Positions 1-5,821 of a DNA stretch of 6,193 nt are shown here, in pieces. Source of the stretch: Erysipelotrichaceae bacterium (GTDB lineage Bacteria; Bacillota_I; Bacilli_A; Erysipelotrichales; Erysipelotrichaceae); the NCBI GenBank assembly GCA_900754715.1, contig CAAEDX010000092.1:1-6193 (forward strand), read 5' to 3'. How positions within the stretch are numbered: the first letter of the stretch is position 1; each line of letters starts with the position of its first letter. The notes beneath the pieces were generated by a model. It saw only the letters and a list, made by a program, of their open reading frames with translations, searched no databases and was not told where the DNA came from. The position numbers were made by a program, and so were the translations under genes.

Positions 1-1005
1 CAGATCTTTGCCCAGGTGGCTGGCCATAGCTGCAGGAAAGGCTTCTTCTGCACGCATGTGAAAGCGTTCTTCAAAATGCCGCAGGGACATCCCTTCGCGC
101 AGACGCAGCCCCATCATGAGCGTTTCGAACATCTGCTCACGATCATCCAGCTCGATCCGCTGCGGACAGGGACCGCAGGCGATATATTCTTGCAGCGAGC
201 GGGTGTTGTCATAGCGGCCCCACGCTTCTTTGCCGCTGGCCCCGCATCCGATGCCATGGAAATCTTCATAGCGCCAATACACCTGATTGTGCATGCTGCG
301 CAGGCCGTCTCGAGCAAAATTGGCGATCTCATACTGGATGTAGCCATGTTCCTTCAAGAAATCGATCGCATAAGCATACATGGCGTATTCGAGCTCGTCA
401 TCCGCCTGCTTTACGCCCTGTACGCCAAACAGCGAGTGTTCCTCGATGGTCAGCGAGTACAGCGAGAGATGGGAAAACGGCAGCTGTGCCGCCAGCCGCA
501 GATCCTCCTGCCACTGTGCCATGGACTGTTCCGGCAGGCCATAGATGAGATCCGCAGATACATTGGTGATGCCGGCCTCAAGCAGATCATGCAGGCATCT
601 TCTGACATCTGACACATCATGCCTGCGGTTCATGCGCCGCAGCAAGGCCGGATCAAAGCTCTGCACGCCCAGAGAGATGCGGTTCACGCCATGCTTTTTC
701 GCAATAGCGATCTTGCCGGCATCCAGAGATTCCGGATTGGCTTCCATGGTATATTCCTGGATCTCTCCCGCATAAGGATCAAAGATCGAAAGCAAGGCGT
801 CAAGCTGACCGCGCTCCAGCACCGAAGGGGGCCCGCCGCCGATATACAGCGTCTTGAGCGGTCCTTGCAGCTTCGCAGAGGTCTCTGCTGCCAGCTGCTG
901 CAGCCAGCGTGCGCAAAGCGCGGGCTGATACAGCCAGCGCGTGAAATCGCAGTATGCGCAGATCGATGCGCAGAAGGGAACATGGACATAGGCACTGGTG
1001 ATCAT
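1..1005 (-). CDS. hemW: HemW, radical SAM heme chaperone (coproporphyrinogen III oxidase-like), 3' end cut by window
   Basis: HemW is a cytoplasmic radical-SAM iron-sulfur protein that binds heme and is thought to deliver it to target proteins; it was long misannotated as oxygen-independent coproporphyrinogen oxidase. The 335 residues present begin with the cluster motif HVPFCASICAYCDF (residues 8-21, Cys12, Cys16, Cys19). A Phe follows where true HemN carries a fourth Cys, which favours HemW. Further family landmarks are GGGPPS (56-61), TMEANPES (86-93), GVNRISLGVQSF (106-117), a DLIYGLPEQS segment near 153-162, YIQYEIANFA and HNQVYW. About 40 C-terminal residues of a usual 375-380 are missing beyond the left edge. 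The ATG at 1005 has a strong ribosome site (AAGGAGGG, 1011-1018), 5 bases away. That site directly follows the stop of the Spo0A-like gene, so hemW is probably co-transcribed with it. The Pro in GGGPPS, where Thr is usual, is odd. Confidence 0.96.
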   Translation of the reverse strand, partial: MITSAYVHVPFCASICAYCDFTRWLYQPALCARWLQQLAAETSAKLQGPLKTLYIGGGPPSVLERGQLDALLSIFDPYAGEIQEYTMEANPESLDAGKIAIAKKHGVNRISLGVQSFDPALLRRMNRRHDVSDVRRCLHDLLEAGITNVSADLIYGLPEQSMAQWQEDLRLAAQLPFSHLSLYSLTIEEHSLFGVQGVKQADDELEYAMYAYAIDFLKEHGYIQYEIANFARDGLRSMHNQVYWRYEDFHGIGCGASGKEAWGRYDNTRSLQEYIACGPCPQRIELDDREQMFETLMMGLRLREGMSLRHFEERFHMRAEEAFPAAMASHLGKDL

Positions 1006-1010
1006 TTTCG

Positions 1011-1018
1011 CCCTCCTT
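1011..1018 (-). promoter_or_regulatory. Ribosome binding site of hemW
   Basis: AAGGAGGG on the minus strand lies 5 bases upstream of the ATG at 1005 and begins at the base after the TGA of the upstream gene (1021-1019). It fixes the hemW start and implies that hemW translation initiates independently while sharing a transcript with the Spo0A-like gene. Confidence 0.85.
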
Positions 1019-1747
1019 TCAGGCGATGCCCTTGAGACAGGCATAGACATACATGACGACCTTGCGGCTGGTCGGATCATCGTGAAAGACCTGCAGGAAG
1101 AACGGCGGCAGCTGCGCTGCGTGGACCGCGGTGCGGATACATTTTTCCACTCGCTCCGCCGTCGTGTGACAGCGCCGCGCGGTCATGGAATACAGATGTT
1201 TCATGACGATCTGCCGGTTGGTCGGCGTCTCCATCGCCGTTTCACAGGCGATGCACAGATACTGAAAGCCGTTCAAATGGCTGGGGATCATCATCTGCAT
1301 CAGCAGCGTGTTGATCTGGCTGTGCAGCTCATTTTGCCAGCACGCAGATTCCCGCGCCTCCTGGTTCTGCCGAAGCAGATGCTCATGGAGGACGTTCATC
1401 TCAAAAGGCTCCTGCAGGAATGCGTCGATCCGGTATTTCAGCAGATGCATATATTCGCTCCTGACCTGAGAAAAAGAGACGATCAGCCGCACCGCAAGCC
1501 TGCTCTGCAATGTGGCAAACGTCTCGAACCAGGAATACCAGTGGTCTTCGACCAGCGAAAACTGAAGGTATATGACAATGATCTCCTGCTGTCTGAGAAA
1601 AGTACCGTCAAGCACTGCATTTGAGCTGAATCCCCGCACGCAGAAATCGTGATAGCGCTCCTGCAGCTGCATCAGCTGGGACAGCAGTTCAAAATCATCT
1701 GTACAGGCAAACACATTAAACACAGCCTGTGGATCCAGCGCCTTCAC
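1019..1747 (-). CDS. Spo0A-like transcription regulator with a degenerate, probably non-phosphorylatable receiver domain
   Basis: A 242-residue protein with the two-domain layout of Spo0A, the master regulator of sporulation. The C-terminal part (about 143-240) matches the Spo0A DNA-binding domain: IPSHLNGFQYL (154-164) corresponds to VPAHIKGYLYL of B. subtilis Spo0A, and CHTTAERVEKCIRTAVHAA (193-211) to the recognition region FNTTASRVERAIRHAIEVA. The N-terminal part (about 9-123) follows the receiver fold. FACTDDFELL keeps the acidic pair Asp17/Asp18, LIVSFS supplies Ser91 in place of Thr, and FLQEPFEMNVL (110-120) aligns with FILKPFDMENL. By this alignment the phospho-acceptor Asp is Tyr60 and the invariant Lys is Glu113, so phosphotransfer should be impossible. 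The start is GTG at 1747, overlapping the upstream TGA by four bases (GTGA), with a strong ribosome site GGAGGT at 1754-1759; this suggests translational coupling. The domain assignment is well supported. Target genes and signal are unknown, and it need not be the organism's main Spo0A. Confidence 0.87.
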   Translation of the reverse strand: MKALDPQAVFNVFACTDDFELLSQLMQLQERYHDFCVRGFSSNAVLDGTFLRQQEIIVIYLQFSLVEDHWYSWFETFATLQSRLAVRLIVSFSQVRSEYMHLLKYRIDAFLQEPFEMNVLHEHLLRQNQEARESACWQNELHSQINTLLMQMMIPSHLNGFQYLCIACETAMETPTNRQIVMKHLYSMTARRCHTTAERVEKCIRTAVHAAQLPPFFLQVFHDDPTSRKVVMYVYACLKGIA

Positions 1748-2592
1748 AGATCGACCTCCCCGGCCGGACCGCTGACCGAATACAGGAAGCGCTTGCCGAC
1801 TTTTCTGCGATAATACCAGTGACAGGCGGTGAATTGCTCCATCGCCTGTCTTGCCGTTTCATAACATACCTGCGCATGACGGACGTATTCCTGGATCGGA
1901 TAATAACATCCCGGGGTGCGGTGCGAAACAAAGAAAGAGATCTGCTGCCGGGAAAATTGCGGAAACCGGTGCAGCAGCTCTTCCTCACAAAGCCGCAGCC
2001 ATTCACAGCTGTCACGATTTAATAATAACAGACATTCCTTAAAATTCAACTCCAGAACATCAAGAAAGGCAAGAAAAGCTGGTGTCAGGTCTGCTTCTGC
2101 AGGACTGTTCAGACGGGCGAGCTGTTCTTCCAGCGCTGTCTTCATCGGCGCGCGTGAAAGCAGCTGTCCGCACCACAGCGCACACATTTTCTCATCGTAA
2201 GGCGGACGCAGATGGCGCAGCGCAAACAGGATGAGGATGAGATCCGGCGCGGCAGCATGCAGCACTTGTCTCAGCAGCGCGCTCTGTTCACCGATGCCAA
2301 AGCCCTCCAGCTGTGCGGCGACCTGCATCGGCAAGGCAAACGCGTTGCCCGCAACACAGTAATGATAGATGCACTGCTGCAGCAATGCCCCAGTGCGAAG
2401 CCGGCGGACAAGCACATAGGGCGTCATCGCAAGATGGTCATCCGGAAGGATGAGCCCGCAGTGCATGCGCACGCGTCTGCGGCATGCCAGTATCTCTTTC
2501 CAAAGCTGATCGGCGATCAATGTCCCATATCGCGTGCAGAGTCCTTCGTATGTGCTGTATTCCTGTTCCAGCAGCAGCGCGCTTTTTTCCAT
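1744..2592 (-). CDS. Degenerate Fic-like protein with C-terminal winged helix (function unknown)
   Basis: I do not recognise a named gene. From the ATG at 2592 it encodes 282 residues; an in-frame ATG at 2688 would add 32 N-terminal residues and overlap the end of lepA. Residue numbers here follow the longer, 314-residue form. The pattern resembles Fic (AMP-transferase) proteins of Bacillota: YSTYEGLCTR (44-53) like the SIEGI-x-TR segment; LRPPYDEKMC (160-169) where active Fic proteins have IHPFYDGNGR; ADLTPAFLAFL (199-209) like the DLTxFIxFFL segment after the active site; then a winged-helix tail (about 243-304) ending in CYETARQAMEQF and WYYRRKVGKRFLYSV. The catalytic His, Asn and second-Gly/Arg positions read Arg161, Lys167, Met168 and Cys169, so AMPylation is not expected. 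The shorter start is chosen because GGTGAT lies just upstream and a terminator-like hairpin would otherwise fall inside the coding region. It overlaps the Spo0A-like gene by four bases, so the two proteins may act together. The gene is near certain; the Fic relationship is inference from motifs by eye. Confidence 0.72.
   Translation of the reverse strand: MEKSALLLEQEYSTYEGLCTRYGTLIADQLWKEILACRRRVRMHCGLILPDDHLAMTPYVLVRRLRTGALLQQCIYHYCVAGNAFALPMQVAAQLEGFGIGEQSALLRQVLHAAAPDLILILFALRHLRPPYDEKMCALWCGQLLSRAPMKTALEEQLARLNSPAEADLTPAFLAFLDVLELNFKECLLLLNRDSCEWLRLCEEELLHRFPQFSRQQISFFVSHRTPGCYYPIQEYVRHAQVCYETARQAMEQFTACHWYYRRKVGKRFLYSVSGPAGEVDL
1754..1759 (-). promoter_or_regulatory. Ribosome binding site of the Spo0A-like gene, supporting a GTG start
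   Basis: GGAGGT on the minus strand, 6 bases upstream of the GTG at 1747. It lies inside the last codons of the Fic-like gene. No ATG is placed as well, so this site decides for the GTG start and the four-base GTGA overlap. Confidence 0.8.
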
Positions 2593-2595
2593 GCC

Positions 2596-2601
2596 ATCAC
2601 C
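2596..2601 (-). promoter_or_regulatory. Ribosome binding site deciding the start of the Fic-like gene
   Basis: GGTGAT on the minus strand matches the 3' half of the Shine-Dalgarno consensus GGAGGTGAT and is followed by GGC and the ATG at 2592. The alternative ATGs at 2688 and 2685 have no comparable purine-rich site upstream, so the shorter protein is preferred. The match is moderate, not strong. Confidence 0.45.
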
Positions 2602-2654
2602 CGCATCAGCATAGCACAGTTTGGCATCATGCGGCACAAAAGCGGCAAACATAG

Positions 2655-2675
2655 AAAAAAGCAGACAATCTGCCT
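2655..2675 (-). terminator. Terminator-like hairpin with T tract just after the lepA stop
   Basis: Immediately after the lepA TAA (2680-2678) the minus strand reads AGGCAGATTGTCTGC and then six Ts. GCAGA pairs with TCTGC around a TTG loop. A G-T wobble and an A-T pair extend the stem to seven, leaving TTTT plus C as the tail. This is the shape of a short intrinsic terminator for lepA, possibly leaky, since the next genes lie in the same direction with no strong promoter visible. If the downstream gene began at 2688, this hairpin would be within its codons. Confidence 0.55.
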
Positions 2676-2677
2676 GC

Positions 2678-4480
2678 TTATTCATCATCCATCGACAAGA
2701 CGGCCATGAATGCCTCCTGCGGGATCTCCACGCTGCCCACGGCCTTCATCCGTTTCTTTCCCTCTTTCTGCTTCTCCAGCAGCTTCTTCTTGCGCGAGAT
2801 ATCACCGCCATAACACTTGGCCAGCACATTCTTGCGCAGGGACTTGATATTGGTCCGTGCGATGACCTTGCCGCCGATAGCAGCCTGGACCGGGATCTCA
2901 AACTGATGCTTCGGGATCAGCTCCTTCAGCTTTTGCGTCATCTGATTGCCTCTGTGATAGGCGAAATCACGATGCACGATGATACTGAGGGCATCGACGA
3001 TCTCACCGTTGAGCAAGATATCCATCTTGACCAGATCGCTCTTGCGATAATCTGAAAGCTCATAATCCAAAGACGCATAGCCTTTCGTGCATGACTTGAG
3101 CCGGTCGAAGAAATCAAAGACGATCTCACCGAGCGGGATCTCATAAATGACGTTCATGCGGGCGTCATCGATGACTTCCATATCACTGTAGATACCGCGT
3201 TTTTTCTGGCACAGTTCCATGACGGCACCAACATAATCTTTCGGCACCATGATGCTGGCGCGTACATATGGCTCCTCGATATGATCGGTCTTCTGCGGTG
3301 CCGGCAGCAAGGCCGGGTTATCCACGCAGATCATCGTACCGTCTGTCAAGTAAACATGATAGACGACACTGGGCGAGGTCGCGATCAGATTAATGTTATA
3401 CTCTCGTTCGATGCGTTCCTGCACGACATCCATATGCAGCATGCCCAAGAAACCGCAGCGGAAGCCAAAGCCGAGCGCCTGCGAGGTCTCCGGCTCAAAC
3501 TGCAGCGCCGCATCATTGAGCTTGAGCTTCTCCAGGGCGTCGCGCAGATCATTATACTTGGCGTTGTCTACCGGATAAAGGCCGCAGTATACCATCGGAT
3601 TCATACGGCGATAGCCCGGCAGCGGCGCATCGGCAGGACGCATGGCATTGGTGATCGTATCGCCGACATGCACGTCCGCGATGTCCTTGATGGCTGCGGT
3701 GATCCAGCCGACCTCTCCGCAAGAAAGCACGTCTTTCTTTACTTCCTTCGGCGTGCGCACACCGACTTCGAGCACTTCATATTCCCCCTTGCCGGCCATG
3801 AAGCGGATCTTATCGCCGACTGCCACGCGCCCCTGTTTGATGCTCACGAAGGCGATGACGCCGCGGTAAGAGTCATAGAGAGAATCAAAGACGAGGGCCT
3901 GAAGCGGCGCATTGACATCACCGCTGGGCGCTGGGATGTCACGCACGATCGCCTCGAGCACCTGATCCACGTTGAGCCCGCTCTTGGCTGAGATCATCGG
4001 CGCATTGCGGCAATCCAGACCGATGATATCTTCGATCTCCTTCTTGACGACCTCCGGCTGCGCGCTGGGCAGATCGATCTTGTTGATGACCGGAACGATC
4101 TCCAGATCATTGTCCAGCGCCAGATAGACATTGGCTAGCGTCTGCGCTTCGATCCCCTGTGCGGCATCGACCACGAGCACCGCACCCTCGCAGGCAGCGA
4201 GCGAACGAGAGACCTCATAAGAAAAGTCTACATGTCCTGGAGTATCGATCAGATGGAACAGATACTCCTCATTGTTCTTTGCTGTATACTTCAGCTGAAC
4301 TGCGTTCAGCTTGATGGTGATGCCGCGCTCCTGCTCAAGATCCATGGAATCCAGGATCTGCGCCTTCATCTCCCGTTTCTCCACGGTCTTCGTCAGTTCC
4401 AGGATCCGATCCGCCAGGGTGGATTTGCCATGATCGATATGCGCGATGATCGAAAAATTACGAATATGGCTCTGATCCAT
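2678..4480 (-). CDS. lepA: LepA, elongation factor 4 (ribosome back-translocating GTPase)
   Basis: LepA/EF4 is a ribosome-binding translational GTPase proposed to back-translocate tRNAs or act in ribosome biogenesis and under stress. At 600 residues it is full length for the family. GTPase motifs are AHIDHGKST (13-21), QERGITIK (50-57), DTPGHVDF (79-86, catalytic His83) and NKID (133-136). The LepA-specific C-terminal domain is intact, with [20 protein letters not shown] followed by the near-invariant [19 protein letters not shown] and the QEAFMAVL end. The ATG at 4480 has a strong ribosome site (GAGGAGG, 4488-4494, spacing 7) and its own promoter just upstream. Its place between the spoIIP/yqxA region and hemW is ancestral in Bacillota. 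It is followed directly by a terminator-like hairpin. Confidence 0.99.
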   Translation of the reverse strand: MDQSHIRNFSIIAHIDHGKSTLADRILELTKTVEKREMKAQILDSMDLEQERGITIKLNAVQLKYTAKNNEEYLFHLIDTPGHVDFSYEVSRSLAACEGAVLVVDAAQGIEAQTLANVYLALDNDLEIVPVINKIDLPSAQPEVVKKEIEDIIGLDCRNAPMISAKSGLNVDQVLEAIVRDIPAPSGDVNAPLQALVFDSLYDSYRGVIAFVSIKQGRVAVGDKIRFMAGKGEYEVLEVGVRTPKEVKKDVLSCGEVGWITAAIKDIADVHVGDTITNAMRPADAPLPGYRRMNPMVYCGLYPVDNAKYNDLRDALEKLKLNDAALQFEPETSQALGFGFRCGFLGMLHMDVVQERIEREYNINLIATSPSVVYHVYLTDGTMICVDNPALLPAPQKTDHIEEPYVRASIMVPKDYVGAVMELCQKKRGIYSDMEVIDDARMNVIYEIPLGEIVFDFFDRLKSCTKGYASLDYELSDYRKSDLVKMDILLNGEIVDALSIIVHRDFAYHRGNQMTQKLKELIPKHQFEIPVQAAIGGKVIARTNIKSLRKNVLAKCYGGDISRKKKLLEKQKEGKKRMKAVGSVEIPQEAFMAVLSMDDE

Positions 4481-4507
4481 GTGTCATCCTCCTCACAAAA
4501 CAGAGTC

Positions 4508-4536
4508 ATTATAGCAAATCTTCTCTCAGTTGCAAA
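4508..4536 (-). promoter_or_regulatory. Probable sigma-A-type promoter of lepA
   Basis: A perfect -10 TATAAT lies at 4513-4508 on the minus strand. A weak -35 is available as TTTGCA (4536-4531, spacing 17) or TTGCAA (4535-4530, spacing 16), each matching 4 of 6 consensus bases. Transcription would begin near 4501, leaving a leader of about 20 bases that contains the full GAGGAGG ribosome site of lepA. It lies in the roughly 70-base gap after fmt, suggesting lepA can be expressed independently of fmt. Confidence 0.7.
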
Positions 4537-4551
4537 GCAAAATCAGAGCGC

Positions 4552-5490
4552 TCAGCTTAGCTGGCTGCCGACCCATTGTTTGCCGCTGCCGTTGAAAAAG
4601 GATGCGGCATCCATCGGTTTTTTGCCTTCCGGCTGCAGCACATCCGCCAGCAGATAGCCCCCTTGCAAAGCGATGGCATAGCCTTTCTCGATCAGCCCCG
4701 CGCAAGTGCCCTGCGGCAGCTCGTGATGCGCAGGAAGCCGGCGCACGGCATGCAGCTTTATCTTCTTTCCCTCATGCAAGAGATAGCCGCAGGGCTGCGG
4801 GATCAGCGCGCGGGCCTGATCATATGCGCTGTTCAAGCCTTTCGACAGATCCAGATGCTCTTCCTGCGGCGCGATGGCAGGCGCGAAGGTGACCTGCGCC
4901 TCATCCTGTGCCTTGAAGCAGGCTGTCCCCGCAAAGATGGCGGGAAGCGCTTCTGCCATCAGGTCCGCACCAAGCTCGCCCAGCTTGGCAAACATCGTCC
5001 CGGATGTGTCATCTTCCTCGATCGGGATGCCACGCTGCGCCATGACCGCGCCGGCATCCATCTTTTTGACCATGCGCATCACGGACATGCCGCATGTTTT
5101 GTCTCCCTGCATGATGGCGCGCTGGATGGGCGCCGCGCCGCGCAGCCTGGGCAGCAGCGACGCATGCAGGTTCACCGCACCGAAGCGAGGATGATCGAGC
5201 AGCGGCTGCGGGACAAACTGTCCGTATGCGCAGGTCACGATCAGATCCATATCGATCTGCATCAGCTCATCATGGTCCTCCCGGATGCGCTGCGGCTGCC
5301 AGATCCGCAGTCCCTGCTGCAGAGCATATTCCTTCACTGCTGAATGCTGCAGCTGCTTTTTGCGTCCGGCCCGGCGGTCCGGCTGTGTCACCACGCCGAC
5401 GATCTCATATCCTTCCCTGAGCAGCCGTTCCAGCATGGTCCTGGCAATGGGCGGCGTCCCCATGAACAAAATTTTTTCCTTCATCATCAT
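4552..5490 (-). CDS. fmt: Methionyl-tRNA formyltransferase
   Basis: Fmt transfers a formyl group from 10-formyltetrahydrofolate to methionyl-tRNA(fMet) to make the bacterial initiator. From the ATG at 5490 it has 312 residues, normal for the family. The N-terminal formyltransferase domain starts ILFMGTPPIA (7-16) and has VTQPDRRAGRKK (34-45), where PDRPAGR is more usual. The active site is complete: Asn107 and His109 in GAVNLHASLLPRLRGAAPIQ, and Asp145 in KKMDAG. The C-terminal OB-fold-like tRNA-binding domain covers roughly 210-312. Three ATGs in a row (5490, 5487, 5484) are possible starts. GGAAAG at 5497-5502 suits the first two by spacing, while the promoter position would suit the third. 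fmt usually neighbours def or priA; here it stands alone between a yqxA-like gene and lepA. Confidence 0.97.
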   Translation of the reverse strand: MMMKEKILFMGTPPIARTMLERLLREGYEIVGVVTQPDRRAGRKKQLQHSAVKEYALQQGLRIWQPQRIREDHDELMQIDMDLIVTCAYGQFVPQPLLDHPRFGAVNLHASLLPRLRGAAPIQRAIMQGDKTCGMSVMRMVKKMDAGAVMAQRGIPIEEDDTSGTMFAKLGELGADLMAEALPAIFAGTACFKAQDEAQVTFAPAIAPQEEHLDLSKGLNSAYDQARALIPQPCGYLLHEGKKIKLHAVRRLPAHHELPQGTCAGLIEKGYAIALQGGYLLADVLQPEGKKPMDAASFFNGSGKQWVGSQLS

Positions 5491-5508
5491 CACCGTCTTT
5501 CCGCGCTC

Positions 5509-5538
5509 ATTATACACTCAGCGTGTGAGCGCTGTAAA
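5509..5538 (-). promoter_or_regulatory. Strong sigma-A-type promoter for fmt
   Basis: On the minus strand TTTACA (5538-5533, 5 of 6 to consensus) is separated by 18 bases from a perfect TATAAT (5514-5509). The promoter overlaps the last codons and stop of the upstream small membrane protein gene. Initiation would fall around 5502, right at the GGAAAG ribosome site of fmt, so the leader would be very short (about 12-18 bases, depending on which ATG is used). Confidence 0.7.
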
Positions 5539-5814
5539 GAAATCGGTCAGAGAAAGCGTCACTTCTCGGATGCCGCGCAGGATGAGATCACTTGTATCTG
5601 CCGCAAAGGAAGATGCCTTATTTTCCTGGATATCATAGAACATCGGCTCGCTTTTCTCACCCTGCCAGCTGCGCTGCAATGACACCTGTTCCTCAAACTG
5701 CGTGATCTGCGCGTCCACATCTTCGGCCGGCTCTTCCATCGCGCCCTCAAGCATCGTCCCCAGGAAGATGAGTCCGAAGATGAGCAGCACATCTGCCGCA
5801 AAACGTTTCATCAT
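5518..5814 (-). CDS. Small single-pass membrane protein, YqxA-like by position
   Basis: A 98-residue protein. Residues about 4-24 (FAADVLLIFGLIFLGTMLEGA) form one hydrophobic segment with basic residues (Lys3, Arg4) before it, so it is probably a signal anchor or uncleaved signal. An acidic, polar stretch follows (27-43, EEPAEDVDAQ), and the C-terminal part (about 75-96) looks like an amphipathic helix. There are no Cys residues and no catalytic motif. The ATG codons at 5814 and 5811 follow AGAGGTGAT, which overlaps the spoIIP stop; spacing slightly favours 5811 (97 residues). In B. subtilis the small membrane protein gene yqxA (DUF3679) sits directly after spoIIP and before lepA with a similar length and N-terminal membrane segment. 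I infer this is the positional counterpart; I cannot show sequence homology. Its role is unknown, and co-translation with spoIIP hints at sporulation. Confidence 0.75.
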   Translation of the reverse strand: MMKRFAADVLLIFGLIFLGTMLEGAMEEPAEDVDAQITQFEEQVSLQRSWQGEKSEPMFYDIQENKASSFAADTSDLILRGIREVTLSLTDFFTALTR

Positions 5815-5821
5815 ATCACCT

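Noticed and set aside
16..612. 198-codon open frame on the plus strand
   Set aside because: It is antisense to hemW. The minus-strand frame gives an uninterrupted HemW protein.
1..1005. Annotation as HemN, oxygen-independent coproporphyrinogen III oxidase
   Set aside because: The cluster motif is CxxxCxxC followed by DF, without the fourth Cys of HemN, and the neighbourhood next to lepA is that of HemW.
998..1624. 208-codon open frame on the plus strand
   Set aside because: It is antisense to the Spo0A-like gene, whose domain signature and ribosome site are convincing.
2608..2616. Possible extended -10 promoter (TGCTATGCT) for the Fic-like/Spo0A-like cassette
   Set aside because: The -10 core matches only 4 of 6, there is no -35 at proper spacing, and transcription would start at the ribosome site. 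It is too weak to annotate.
3281..3991. 236-codon open frame on the plus strand
   Set aside because: It lies wholly antisense to the clear lepA coding region and its product matches no family I know. It is a shadow created by codon bias in a GC-rich gene.
4537..4556. Possible terminator between fmt and lepA, based on the palindrome GAGCGCTC followed by a T-rich stretch
   Set aside because: The palindrome has no loop and the Ts are interrupted (TGATTTTGCTTT), so no credible hairpin-plus-T-tract forms.
4576..5343. 255-codon open frame on the plus strand
   Set aside because: It is antisense to fmt, whose active-site motifs are all in place. No ribosome site or family resemblance supports it.
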